A stretch of DNA of 64,000 nucleotides. Origin: Hyphomicrobiales bacterium. Lineage in GTDB: Bacteria; Pseudomonadota; Alphaproteobacteria; Rhizobiales; Rhizobiaceae. The notes below the pieces were generated by a model. It was not told where the DNA came from, ran no database searches, and saw only the letters and a list, made by a program, of their open reading frames with translations. The translations under genes and the position numbers were made by a program. The stretch spans positions 186,001 to 250,000 of the forward strand of contig UEHQ01000012.1 in assembly GCA_900489925.1 (NCBI GenBank). Reading direction: 5' to 3'. Below, piece by piece: positions 1-8,002 of the stretch (the stretch's first letter is position 1; every line of letters begins with the position of its first letter).

Positions 1-615
1 GGACCTGAGCTCGTGCTCCCGCTCGGCCTTCCTCGCCTCTTCGTGTCGTTCGAGGGCCTGATAGAACAGTCTGTCCTTCGACCGCCGCTGCGCGAAAATC
101 CCCTCGGCGTCACTATCCAGCGCTCGCCTGAGGTTCGTCAGTCCGGTCAGGCCGGATGCCGCGGAAAACAAAAGACTGCCAATCTCGCCGCCGCTTTGCA
201 GCATCGTTGCCGCACCTTCGCGAAGGCGACGCGTATTCAGTCCAAAAGCGCGCTCGAACACCGGCCGCGCCAAGGCACCCAGGAACGGTGACAGCGCATC
301 ATCGGCAAGCGGCGCTTCCTGATCGGAATGGGAGACCAGCGTGTTCTTGCGACCGCGACGCCGCCGGAAACGGAGGTCGTTGCCGCCCCGCGACGTTATC
401 GCCGCGCCGATCCGCAGGGTTGAAGCCTCGTGCAGGAAGGCCTGCTCGATCTCGTGCGGAAAACCAAAGAGTAGGTCCGATATTGCCTTGAGCGCCGACG
501 ACTTTCCGGCTTCGTTCGGGCCATAGATGATGTGCAATCCGGCGTCTTTGCGAAACTCAAGCGAGCGATCGGTCAATGCGCCGTAACGCAGGATATCAAG
601 ACGGTCGAAGCGCAT
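1..615 (-). CDS. YhaN-like SMC/Rad50-type ATPase (3' end outside window)
   Basis: N-terminal 205 codons of a gene running off the left edge. The ATG at 613-615 lies one base after the stop of the upstream nuclease gene, so the two are almost certainly cotranscribed and coupled. The product opens with an ABC-type/SMC head: RFDRLDILRYGAL, then a P-loop GPNEAGKSS around residues 32-40. The start of an Arg/Glu-rich helical segment (RHEEARKAERE) is reached at the window edge, as expected before a long coiled coil. In the YhaN/SbcC-like family this ATPase partners a metallophosphoesterase nuclease in DNA end processing. The pairing is seen here; the activity is inferred. Walker B and signature motifs lie outside the window. 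Confidence 0.85.
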   Translation of the reverse strand, partial: MRFDRLDILRYGALTDRSLEFRKDAGLHIIYGPNEAGKSSALKAISDLLFGFPHEIEQAFLHEASTLRIGAAITSRGGNDLRFRRRRGRKNTLVSHSDQEAPLADDALSPFLGALARPVFERAFGLNTRRLREGAATMLQSGGEIGSLLFSAASGLTGLTNLRRALDSDAEGIFAQRRSKDRLFYQALERHEEARKAEREHELRS

Positions 616-616
616 G

Positions 617-1852
617 TCAGGCGTCACCCTCGCCGCGCGCCAGGAGCAACTGCCTGGCTTCTTCGATCAGGGCATCGACGGTCATTTCAAGCGGCAGGTC
701 GCTGGCGCCGATGCCGCCGGGCAGACGCGGAACGATCGATGAGAGCAGGATCGCTGCCTCCGATTGCAGGTCGTCTTCGTTGCCATGCTCGGCCACCAGT
801 CGACCGAGATCAAGGATCGCGCCATCCGATGCAGCGCGAATAGGAGGCTCGATCACCAGCAACTCAAGCTTTTCCAGCCATATGTCTTCGTGGGCGCGAT
901 GACATGCTGCCTGGACTTCATCGATCCATTGTTGCCGGTTGGCCGTGAAATTCCGGTGCAGACGTGATGCGCCTCGCAGCCGGACTCGGAGAGCCGTAAT
1001 GCGTTCGTCAGCGTCAGCGCGGATCGCACGTGCCGATTGCTCCACCAACCGCAATATGTCCGACGCGCTCTGGTCGAGATCGATGCCAATTTCGGTTACA
1101 GCGAAACGTGCCTCATCGACGATCAGGCGCTCGAGTTCGATCCTGCTATCGTCGACGGTAACCAGCACAGCGCCTTTCGCCCCCCGCTCCCTGACGCTTC
1201 GCCCCTGGAGATTGCCGGGGAACACGACGACCGGATCGCTTGCGACCTCTTCGAACTCATGCACATGACCAAGAGCCCAATAGTCGTAGCCGCGAGAGCG
1301 AAGATCCTCGAGCGAGCATGGTGCATAGGGTGCATGCGGCTCCTTTCCGCCAAGAGACGTGTGCAGAACCCCGATATTGAACCAGCCTCGAACGGCGGGA
1401 GGATAGGTCAGCGCCAGATTGTCGTTGGCAGACCGCTCGGCAAAGCCCTGCCCGTGCAGCGCGACATTCAGGCTTTCGATGAGCATCGTTTCCGGCTTGG
1501 ATGTCGAAAACTCGTAGACATTCCCAGGCAGAGAGATCGTCTTGGTGATGATGCTCAATGCGTCGTGATTGCCGCGCAGGAGATAGACCGGGATGCCCGC
1601 GCGATCGAGCCGTCCCATCTCGCGACTGAAGAACAAGCCGATCTTGTTGTCCTTCCAATCGCCGTCGTAAACGTCGCCGGCGATCAAGAAGAAATTCACG
1701 TCAAGTTCTATCGCGCGGCTCACCAGCCTCGAGAAAGCCTTGCGACTGGCTTCAACGAAAATGGCGGCAATGTCGGGATCCTTGAGGGCGAGCCCCTGGA
1801 ATGGGCTGCCCAAATGAAGATCCGCAGCGTGGATGAACCTGAAAGACGACAT
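617..1852 (-). CDS. YhaO/SbcD-like DNA repair metallophosphoesterase
   Basis: 411-residue calcineurin-like phosphoesterase of the SbcD/Mre11/YhaO type. The metal-binding motifs are present in order: DLH (D11, H13), GDVYD (D60), GNHD (N95, H96), a histidine in VLHTSLGG (H164) and GHVH (H196, H198). The C-terminal 150 residues form the less conserved capping region. The stop is one base before the ATG of the YhaN-like ATPase, so the pair probably forms a nuclease-ATPase complex acting on DNA ends, by analogy with SbcCD. Start chosen at ATG 1852 because MSSFRFIHAADLH gives the usual short N-terminus. Confidence 0.88.
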   Translation of the reverse strand: MSSFRFIHAADLHLGSPFQGLALKDPDIAAIFVEASRKAFSRLVSRAIELDVNFFLIAGDVYDGDWKDNKIGLFFSREMGRLDRAGIPVYLLRGNHDALSIITKTISLPGNVYEFSTSKPETMLIESLNVALHGQGFAERSANDNLALTYPPAVRGWFNIGVLHTSLGGKEPHAPYAPCSLEDLRSRGYDYWALGHVHEFEEVASDPVVVFPGNLQGRSVRERGAKGAVLVTVDDSRIELERLIVDEARFAVTEIGIDLDQSASDILRLVEQSARAIRADADERITALRVRLRGASRLHRNFTANRQQWIDEVQAACHRAHEDIWLEKLELLVIEPPIRAASDGAILDLGRLVAEHGNEDDLQSEAAILLSSIVPRLPGGIGASDLPLEMTVDALIEEARQLLLARGEGDA

Positions 1853-2005
1853 GCACTCGCTCTGCGTTCATGAAGACGCAGCAAGTCTATTGGCTGGCAA
1901 GGTCGATTGAAACGATTCATGAACGAAACAGCCGGCGAGGCAGCGGATAGCCACAAGATATTCGGCGTTTTGCCGGCGAACAGCGGTTCGCGAGCCTCCT
2001 TCCCG

Positions 2006-2038
2006 ACGTGATGGGAGGCGTGTTTGCCTCATCACGTG
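2006..2038. other. Inverted repeat in the 1853-2081 gap
   Basis: The 229-base stretch between the nuclease start and the ABC ATPase stop has no convincing gene. Near the ATPase end it holds an interrupted hairpin: ACGTGATG with GGAGGC on one side and GCCT with CATCACGT on the other, a two-base bulge and a short loop. No T-run follows on either strand, so it is at best a weak or Rho-assisted 3' end for the iron ABC operon. The rest should hold the promoter of the nuclease/ATPase pair, but no clear boxes are seen. Confidence 0.4.
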
Positions 2039-2081
2039 GGGAATAGAGAATCGAAAGTGACTTCAAACAGCCTTGAGGCCC

Positions 2082-2837
2082 CTACGCAGCGATGCCGTCG
2101 ACGATGACAAATTTCTTCCCTTGCGAGCAGGTCTCGATACGAGCGTCGACTTTGTAGATGTCGCGCAGCATCCCACAGTTGATGACCTCTTGGGTTTGCC
2201 CGCTGACGGCCATCTCGCCGGACGCGATGACGATCGTGTGCTCGCAATAGTGCAAGGCGTGATTGAGGTCATGCAAGGCAACAAGAACGATCATGCCGGC
2301 CCTGCCTGCAAGATCGCGTACGAAGCTCAGCACCTCGACCTGCCGATGCAGGTCGAGTGCCGATGTCGGCTCGTCCATCAGCAGCACTTCAGGCTTTCGC
2401 ACAAGCGCCTGGGCCAGAGAGACCAGCTGGCGCTGCCCGCCGGAAAGCTCGCCGAGCCCGCGGAACGCAAGATCTTCGATCCGCAACGCCTTCAGGATGG
2501 CGTCGATTTCGAAAAGTTCGCCGTCACGGACGCGCCAGCCGCCACCCTGTTTTGCGGACAGGAGAACCGACTCATAGACCGTGAGCACCGCGTTGGCGCC
2601 GGTATCCTGCGGCATGTAGCATATCGCGCGATCACCATTGGCGGCATCGGAAAGCTCGACGAGGCCGGGACCAGCGATCAGCCCCGCTATGCGCTTGAAA
2701 AGCGTCGACTTTCCGGCAGCGTTCGGTCCGACCACTGCAGTCAGGCTGCCACTTTTGAGCGTGTCCACTCCAACCTTGGAAAGGACGGTCACCCGGCCAT
2801 ATGAGGCTCCGACATCCTTCAGCGCAAGAGCTACCAC
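2082..2837 (-). CDS. Iron-siderophore ABC transporter ATP-binding protein (FecE/FhuC type)
   Basis: 251-residue ATPase of a FecBCD/FhuCBD-type importer. Walker A GPNAAGKST is at residues 37-45, the signature LSGGQRQ at 131-137 and Walker B VLLMDEP at 151-157. It starts at GTG 2837, overlapping the permease stop by seven bases, behind a GGAGG ribosome site within the permease end. It is the last gene of the operon binding protein, permease, ATPase, read from 5035 leftward. It powers uptake of a ferric chelate or related metal complex across the inner membrane. The exact ligand is not visible. Confidence 0.9.
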   Translation of the reverse strand: MVALALKDVGASYGRVTVLSKVGVDTLKSGSLTAVVGPNAAGKSTLFKRIAGLIAGPGLVELSDAANGDRAICYMPQDTGANAVLTVYESVLLSAKQGGGWRVRDGELFEIDAILKALRIEDLAFRGLGELSGGQRQLVSLAQALVRKPEVLLMDEPTSALDLHRQVEVLSFVRDLAGRAGMIVLVALHDLNHALHYCEHTIVIASGEMAVSGQTQEVINCGMLRDIYKVDARIETCSQGKKFVIVDGIAA

Positions 2838-3895
2838 GCGCGCCTCCTGTTGCTGAAAATGAGCACGAAGAAAAATGGAACACCGACGATCGCGGTGATG
2901 ACGCCGATCGGCAGGATCGCCCCGGGGATGAGGATCTTGCTGACAACCGAGGTGACGGAGAGCAGCAGTGCGCCGCAGATGATCGAGCCGGGCAGGAAGA
3001 AGCGCTGATCCTCGCCCACGACCATGCGCGCGATGTGCGGTCCAACCAGACCGACGAAGCCGATCGTTCCAACGAAGGACACCGGAATAGCAGCCAGCAG
3101 GCTGACGGTAAGCATGGTCTGCAGCCGCAGCGCGCGTACGTTGACACCCATGCTCGCGGCCTTGTCGTCGCCAAGGCGCAGCGCCGTCAGCGCCCAGGCA
3201 TTGCGCATGAACAGTGGGACCGTGACGACGATGATGGCGGCCGTCACATAGACCTTGTCCCAGGTCGCCTTCGTCAGGCTTCCCATGGTCCAGAACACAA
3301 CCGCCGCAAGCGCCTGTTCGGAAGCCAAATACTCGAGCAGTGACAGCGCGGCGTTGAACGTGAAGACGAGAGCGATGCCCAGAAGGACGATCGTTTCGAC
3401 AGTCACACCACGCAAAGTGGAGGCGAAATGGATGAAGAGCGCAGCGACCATCGCCATCAGAAAGGCATTGATCGGAACCATATATTCGATGCCGGCCGGG
3501 AAAATCGCGACCCCCGTTACCAGCGCAAGCGCCGCCCCGAAACTGGCCGCCGCCGAAATCCCCAGCGTGAAGGGACTGGCCAGAGGGTTGGACAGGATGG
3601 TCTGCATCTGAGCGCCGGCCACCGACAGGGAAGCGCCAACCGTAACCGCCATGAGCGCGATGGGCATACGAATGTCCCAGATCACCACGCGCAACTGATC
3701 GGCTGCTGTCGCGGGATCGAACAACGCAACGAGAACCTGGCTGATCGTGTAGTTGGCCGGCCCCAGGGCCATGTCAGCCGCGATGCTGAGGCCCAGCGCC
3801 ACAAGCAGGAGACAGAGGATCACGATGCGCCGGAACGCGAGAGCGCGATAGCGCTCCCGCCCGGTTGCAGCAGCTTGAAGAGCGACGCTGACCAT
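2831..3895 (-). CDS. Iron-siderophore ABC transporter permease (FecCD family)
   Basis: 354-residue polytopic permease of the FecCD/BtuC family with about ten hydrophobic segments. The family-typical GFVGLVGPHIARM stretch near residues 280-292 forms part of the ATPase-coupling region. A single permease gene implies a homodimer, as in BtuC. The binding-protein stop is only a few bases upstream and the ATPase start overlaps its end. It probably also serves the second binding protein encoded in the TonB receptor operon, which has no permease of its own; that sharing is inference. Confidence 0.9.
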   Translation of the reverse strand: MVSVALQAAATGRERYRALAFRRIVILCLLLVALGLSIAADMALGPANYTISQVLVALFDPATAADQLRVVIWDIRMPIALMAVTVGASLSVAGAQMQTILSNPLASPFTLGISAAASFGAALALVTGVAIFPAGIEYMVPINAFLMAMVAALFIHFASTLRGVTVETIVLLGIALVFTFNAALSLLEYLASEQALAAVVFWTMGSLTKATWDKVYVTAAIIVVTVPLFMRNAWALTALRLGDDKAASMGVNVRALRLQTMLTVSLLAAIPVSFVGTIGFVGLVGPHIARMVVGEDQRFFLPGSIICGALLLSVTSVVSKILIPGAILPIGVITAIVGVPFFFVLIFSNRRRAW

Positions 3896-3898
3896 ATG

Positions 3899-5035
3899 TC
3901 AGCTATCCTTCAGCGAGACAAAATATCCCGGCTTGTAATCCAGCGGCAGGAAGCGCGAGTGCAATTCCTTGAATGTCGCTTCGGGATCGAGGTCCTTGAA
4001 CAAATCGGGATGCAGCCACTTGGCCATCTGCTGGATAGCCACGAACTGATAGGGGTTGTTGTAGAACTGGTGCCAGATGGCGTGGACATTGCCATCCTTC
4101 ACCGCCTTCACGCCGGTGAAGGCCGGGCGTTCGGTCAAACCCTGCAGCTTGCGCCGCGCTTCCGTCAGGTCGGCGCCATAGCCCACGCCGACCCACTTGC
4201 CGCCGGGCACATATGCCTCCCACAAGCCACCCGTCACGATGACCTGATCGGGATTCGAAGCGATGATCTGTTCCGGATTGACCGTCCCGAACGTGCCGGG
4301 AATGATGCCCTTCGCCATGTTCGTCCCGCCGGCAATCTCGACCATCTTGCCGAAATTCTCATTGCCGAACGACATGCAGCAATCATCGGAATATCCGCCC
4401 GCACGTTCGACGAAGACGACCGGCCGTGGCGCGTTCGACTTCTCCAGCACATCCGTTACCTGCTTGATGCTGTCGGCGCGGAACTTGATGAAGTCCTCGG
4501 CCAGTTGCTCCTTGCCGGTGAGCTTGCCCATGATGCGCATGCTCGGCTCGGTATTTTCCATCGGCTTTTCGCGGAAGTCGACATAGACGAGCGGAATACC
4601 GACCTTGGCGAGCTTCTCGATGTAGCCCGCCTCTTCCGTGGCCGTCTTGGCATCGACGTTCATCAGGATCACGTCGGGCTTCAGCGCCACGGCCTGCTCG
4701 ATGTTGAAGGTTCCATCCTTCATGCCGCCGAAGGTCGGCAGCTTGGCAATTTCAGGATACTTCGCGAGGTACGCGTCGTAGGTTTCCGGATCCGCCTTGG
4801 GCAGGTCGTCGCGCCAGCCGACGACATGCTCGAACGGATTGCTCTTGTCGAGTGCTGCAAGGAAGTAGATCTGCCGCCCCTCACCCAGAATGATGTGCTT
4901 GACGGGAACACTGACCTCGATGTCGCGGCCGGTGACGTCCTTCAACGTTATCGTGTCGGCAAGCGATGGCCATGCCGAGGCAAGGATACCGGCAGCAAGC
5001 AGCGTGGCTTTCAAAGTCAGTCGCATCAGGATCAC
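3899..5035 (-). CDS. Periplasmic iron-siderophore binding protein (FecB/FhuD-like)
   Basis: 378-residue substrate-binding protein with a cleaved Sec signal (basic start, hydrophobic ATLLAAGILASAWPSLA). The mature part has the class III (TroA/BtuF-like) layout with a long connecting helix. It contains an adjacent cysteine pair in SDDCCMSFGNENFG, matched by a CC pair at a similar place in the other binding protein of this region. First gene of the binding protein-permease-ATPase operon, transcribed from the 5036-5141 gap that carries an Irr-box-like element. It delivers a ferric chelate to the permease; the ligand cannot be read from sequence. Confidence 0.87.
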   Translation of the reverse strand: MILMRLTLKATLLAAGILASAWPSLADTITLKDVTGRDIEVSVPVKHIILGEGRQIYFLAALDKSNPFEHVVGWRDDLPKADPETYDAYLAKYPEIAKLPTFGGMKDGTFNIEQAVALKPDVILMNVDAKTATEEAGYIEKLAKVGIPLVYVDFREKPMENTEPSMRIMGKLTGKEQLAEDFIKFRADSIKQVTDVLEKSNAPRPVVFVERAGGYSDDCCMSFGNENFGKMVEIAGGTNMAKGIIPGTFGTVNPEQIIASNPDQVIVTGGLWEAYVPGGKWVGVGYGADLTEARRKLQGLTERPAFTGVKAVKDGNVHAIWHQFYNNPYQFVAIQQMAKWLHPDLFKDLDPEATFKELHSRFLPLDYKPGYFVSLKDS

Positions 5036-5092
5036 TCCGTGGAAAACACGGTGCTGTATTTATTTTATGATTGTCTTCGTCAAGTTTTATCT

Positions 5093-5109
5093 TTTAGAAG
5101 AGTTCGAAA
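5093..5109. promoter_or_regulatory. ICE-like (Irr) operator between importer operon and methyltransferase
   Basis: TTTAGAA, three bases, TTCGAAA: a 17-base inverted repeat one base away from the rhizobial iron control element form TTTAGAA-N3-TTCTAAA. It lies 58 bases upstream of the divergent binding-protein start and 33 bases upstream of the methyltransferase start, so a bound Irr protein could govern both. The match is seen; the binding is inferred. Confidence 0.5.
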
Positions 5110-5141
5110 TAGTCCTGACAATTCAAAGGAAGACGGAACAG

Positions 5142-5936
5142 ATGTCCGGCCACAACCACGGACTGCGCGAAGAGATAAAGGCCTATTGGTCGGAGCGCGC
5201 GGCGACATTTGACCAATCGCCCGGTCACGAAATCTTCTCCGAGCCGGAGCGCCTGGCGTGGCACCACCTGATCCTGAAGCATCTCGGTGCGGGCGACGGC
5301 CGGCACGCGCTCGACCTTGCCAGCGGCACCGGCGTCATCTCCCATCTGATGGACGACCTCGGATATAACGTGACCGGCATCGATTGGTCGGAGGAGATGC
5401 TGGAGCGGGCGCGCGCAAAGGCTGCCAAGCGTGGTCGCCCGATCAAGTTCTTCCTCGGCGATGCGGAAAACACCATGGAAGGCAGTGAAGCGTACGACGT
5501 CGTCGTGAACCGCCACCTGGTCTGGACGCTTGTCGATCCTGAAACCTGCTTTCGCGAATGGCTGCGCGTCTTGAAGCCAGGCGGCAAACTGATGATCGTT
5601 GACGGCGATTTCGTCAACGTCGGGCGCGGCGAACGCCTTGCCAAGCGGCTCGCCGTCTGGCTGGAAAAGGCAGGGCTATTGAAACCCGACACCCCGCATG
5701 CCTCGCGTGAATTTGCCGAACGCCACAACAGCATTCTCGCGCGCGTCCATTTCTCCGCCGGCGCACGCGCCGAATCCGTCGTGGACTTGCTGCAGCAAGC
5801 CGGTTTCGAGGATGTCGTCATCGACACCGATCTCCGGCAGGTTCATAAGGCACAGGCGAAGAACTGGAACTACCTCAAGGCCTTGGCGAGGGGACTGCAG
5901 CACCGGTATGCAATCGTGGCGCAAAAGCCGGTCTGA
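5142..5936 (+). CDS. Class I SAM-dependent methyltransferase
   Basis: 264-residue methyltransferase of the UbiE/Methyltransf_11 kind. The SAM-binding glycine loop is in ALDLASGTGVISHL, followed by the acidic residue in GIDWSEEML and a post-II region around VVNRHLVWTL. ATG 5142 is chosen because the conserved part begins soon after and AAAGGA precedes it; codons further upstream lie in the promoter. It is divergent from the iron ABC operon and shares its control region, which suggests joint regulation. The methyl acceptor is unknown: it could be a siderophore, a metalloid or a quinone-like compound. Confidence 0.78.
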   Translation: MSGHNHGLREEIKAYWSERAATFDQSPGHEIFSEPERLAWHHLILKHLGAGDGRHALDLASGTGVISHLMDDLGYNVTGIDWSEEMLERARAKAAKRGRPIKFFLGDAENTMEGSEAYDVVVNRHLVWTLVDPETCFREWLRVLKPGGKLMIVDGDFVNVGRGERLAKRLAVWLEKAGLLKPDTPHASREFAERHNSILARVHFSAGARAESVVDLLQQAGFEDVVIDTDLRQVHKAQAKNWNYLKALARGLQHRYAIVAQKPV

Positions 5937-5952
5937 ACCGACGCGGGTACTG

Positions 5953-6861
5953 TCATGAGGCGGCGCCGACGAAACGCAGAGCGCGGCAAAGCATTGTCGT
6001 TACGATCGTCGAATGATCCTCTTCATCGCCCACGTCGAATTTGACCTGCAGATCCGCGCCGAAGGATAGATCGGCTTGCGTCGCGAATTCGCGGGCATTG
6101 TCGATCATTCGGCGCGCTCGCCGAACCTCGTGGTACTGATTGCTGAAATCTTCCCGCTTTTGCCACGGTGCCAATTCCTGCTCCCACCGCCCGGCGGCGA
6201 TATAGAGCCTGCGGGAACTCCCGACATTTCGGCCATTCTCCAGCGCGCCGGTCAACTCCTGCGGATTCCACCAGATCGACGGGCTGAAGCTGACATAGCC
6301 GTCGAATAGATCCGGGTACTGCGCCATCACCTCGAGCACGAAATAGCCCGCCAGCGAATGCCCCAGCAAGGTGCGACAGTGCGGATGAGCATTGAAATGC
6401 GTCGAGATGTAAGGCAGCAGTTGCTCAGCCAGAAAGCCGACATATGCCAATTGGCCACCGCACCGGGCAGTGATCGGTTCGGCGGTCGGCATCTCCGCCG
6501 GCGGGCCGCGCGTGAAATCATAATAGCGGCGGTCAATGTCGTAGCTGGTGGTGTTGGGGTAACCGATACCGACAACGATCGACGCCCCGATACCAGTCGC
6601 CAGCGGCCGTCTGGAGATGCGGCGCACTGTTTCGGCAACCGTCACAAAGTCCGCGTTTGCATCGAGAACATAGAGAACCGGAAACCCCGTGGGCGGCGGC
6701 GGAACGTCGGGAACGTAAACGAAGATCTCGTATTCAAGATCGCTTGCCGATGCCCGCATCCCGAACTTGCAACAGTCCGACATGACGATGCGTTCGGTCG
6801 GCGCGGCGCCATCATGCAGAGGTCCTGGATAATCCGTCATTCCATCTGCTGCCTCGACCAT
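5953..6861 (-). CDS. Siderophore-type alpha/beta esterase (IroE/BesA-like)
   Basis: 302-residue alpha/beta hydrolase of the putative esterase family that includes IroE and BesA. The nucleophile elbow is LLGHSLAGYF. The N-terminal strand EYEIFVYVP and the VLYVLDANADF stretch are typical of these ferric-siderophore esterases, and a late histidine (EEDHSTIV) is the probable catalytic base. No clear signal peptide, so probably cytoplasmic. ATG 6861 has GGAGG seven bases upstream and lies ten bases after the stop of the preceding binding-protein gene. Likely role is release of iron by hydrolysing the imported siderophore. A CC pair occurs in SDCCKFGM, as in both binding proteins nearby. Confidence 0.8.
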   Translation of the reverse strand: MVEAADGMTDYPGPLHDGAAPTERIVMSDCCKFGMRASASDLEYEIFVYVPDVPPPPTGFPVLYVLDANADFVTVAETVRRISRRPLATGIGASIVVGIGYPNTTSYDIDRRYYDFTRGPPAEMPTAEPITARCGGQLAYVGFLAEQLLPYISTHFNAHPHCRTLLGHSLAGYFVLEVMAQYPDLFDGYVSFSPSIWWNPQELTGALENGRNVGSSRRLYIAAGRWEQELAPWQKREDFSNQYHEVRRARRMIDNAREFATQADLSFGADLQVKFDVGDEEDHSTIVTTMLCRALRFVGAAS

Positions 6862-6871
6862 GCCGGGCCTC

Positions 6872-8002
6872 CTATTCCGTCCAATAGCTGCCGCTGAGGG
6901 GCACTGCCATAAGCTCGTTCAGCGCACGCTTCGTCTCGTTGACATCGACGTCCTGGAAGAGTGCCGGATGCGCCCACTTGGCGAGCAGTTCGAGGGTGAG
7001 AATATCGAGGGGCGAATTGAACAATTGCTGCGAAAGCCCATGGACGGCCCCATGCTGAACGGCAGGAAGGACCGAAAAACCGGATCGCCCCACGAGTTCG
7101 CCAAGCGAGCCCCGCGTTTGGCCCGGATCGAAACTCGGACCGACAAGCAATCCGCCCCGGCTCTTCATGTATTCCCCGCCGGTGGCGATATAAACATCCG
7201 GTTTGGCGGCGATGATGTACTCAAGGCTAAGCTGCCCGAACGGCTTGCCTTTGAGGACATCGCCAATGTTGCGTGCACCGATGAGATCTATGAATTTGCC
7301 CACGCCGGCACTTCCCGGCGAGTTGCAACACGCTTCCTGGGTAGAGGCGTGCGCCTCCAGGAAAATCACCGGCTTTGTTTTGCCCGCGCCACTAGCGATG
7401 CGCTGAGCGATCATGGACCTGTGCTGGTCGCGCAGGGCGATGACGCGCCGGGCGTGATCCTCCGTGCCCGTCACCTTACCGAGCACCTCAAGGCTTCGAT
7501 CGGTATTGGCCAGTGGGTCCGCGACAAAATCAAGGAAGATGACGGGAATGCCAGCGTTTTCGAGTTGCTGTAACTGCTGTTCAGCGGGGTGCGAATAGAG
7601 CGACAGTATCACGGCATCCGGCCGCGCCGCCAATATCTGCTCGACGACCATATCCTGCGCATTGCTAGTCGACTTCGGCAGGGAATCGATCTGCGGAAAC
7701 TTCTGCCGGTAGCTGGCGTAGAGTTCACGCCCCAGCCGATCCACGTCATGCGGCCAGGCGGCAACCAGGCCCACGGGATCGCTGGTGAGGAACGACAGTG
7801 CCAGGATCATCCGTCCATCATCAACGACGAGTCTTTGTGCCGGCTTCGCCAGCGAAATCTCCCGCCCCTTCAGATCGTGGACCACGATCTGTGCCACGGC
7901 GCGGGCAGGCGACAACGCGATGCCCCCTGCCAGCAGCCCGCAAATCAGGATCAGAAACACAAGACCCTTGCGGATCGACCATCCAGCGCGCGGCATTGGC
8001 AT
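6872..8002 (-). CDS. Second iron-siderophore periplasmic binding protein
   Basis: 376-residue class III binding protein. ATG 8002 is chosen because it overlaps the TonB receptor stop as TGATG and gives a normal signal peptide (basic PRAGWSIRKG, then a hydrophobic run ending near ARAVAQ). An in-frame upstream extension would lie wholly inside the receptor gene. It is a distant relative of the binding protein at 3899-5035 with the same plan and a CC pair (QEACCNSPG). It sits between receptor and esterase but has no own permease or ATPase, so it probably docks on the FecCD-type permease 3 kb away. Confidence 0.85.
   Translation of the reverse strand: MPMPRAGWSIRKGLVFLILICGLLAGGIALSPARAVAQIVVHDLKGREISLAKPAQRLVVDDGRMILALSFLTSDPVGLVAAWPHDVDRLGRELYASYRQKFPQIDSLPKSTSNAQDMVVEQILAARPDAVILSLYSHPAEQQLQQLENAGIPVIFLDFVADPLANTDRSLEVLGKVTGTEDHARRVIALRDQHRSMIAQRIASGAGKTKPVIFLEAHASTQEACCNSPGSAGVGKFIDLIGARNIGDVLKGKPFGQLSLEYIIAAKPDVYIATGGEYMKSRGGLLVGPSFDPGQTRGSLGELVGRSGFSVLPAVQHGAVHGLSQQLFNSPLDILTLELLAKWAHPALFQDVDVNETKRALNELMAVPLSGSYWTE

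Noticed and set aside
2006..2038. Canonical intrinsic terminator
   Set aside because: The stem is bulged and no T-run follows on either strand, so it is listed only as an inverted repeat.
3428..5212. 594-codon open frame on the plus strand
   Set aside because: Lies antisense to the iron permease and binding-protein genes, has high-GC shadow composition (His/Arg/Asp rich) and no family motifs; the minus-strand genes have clear motifs.
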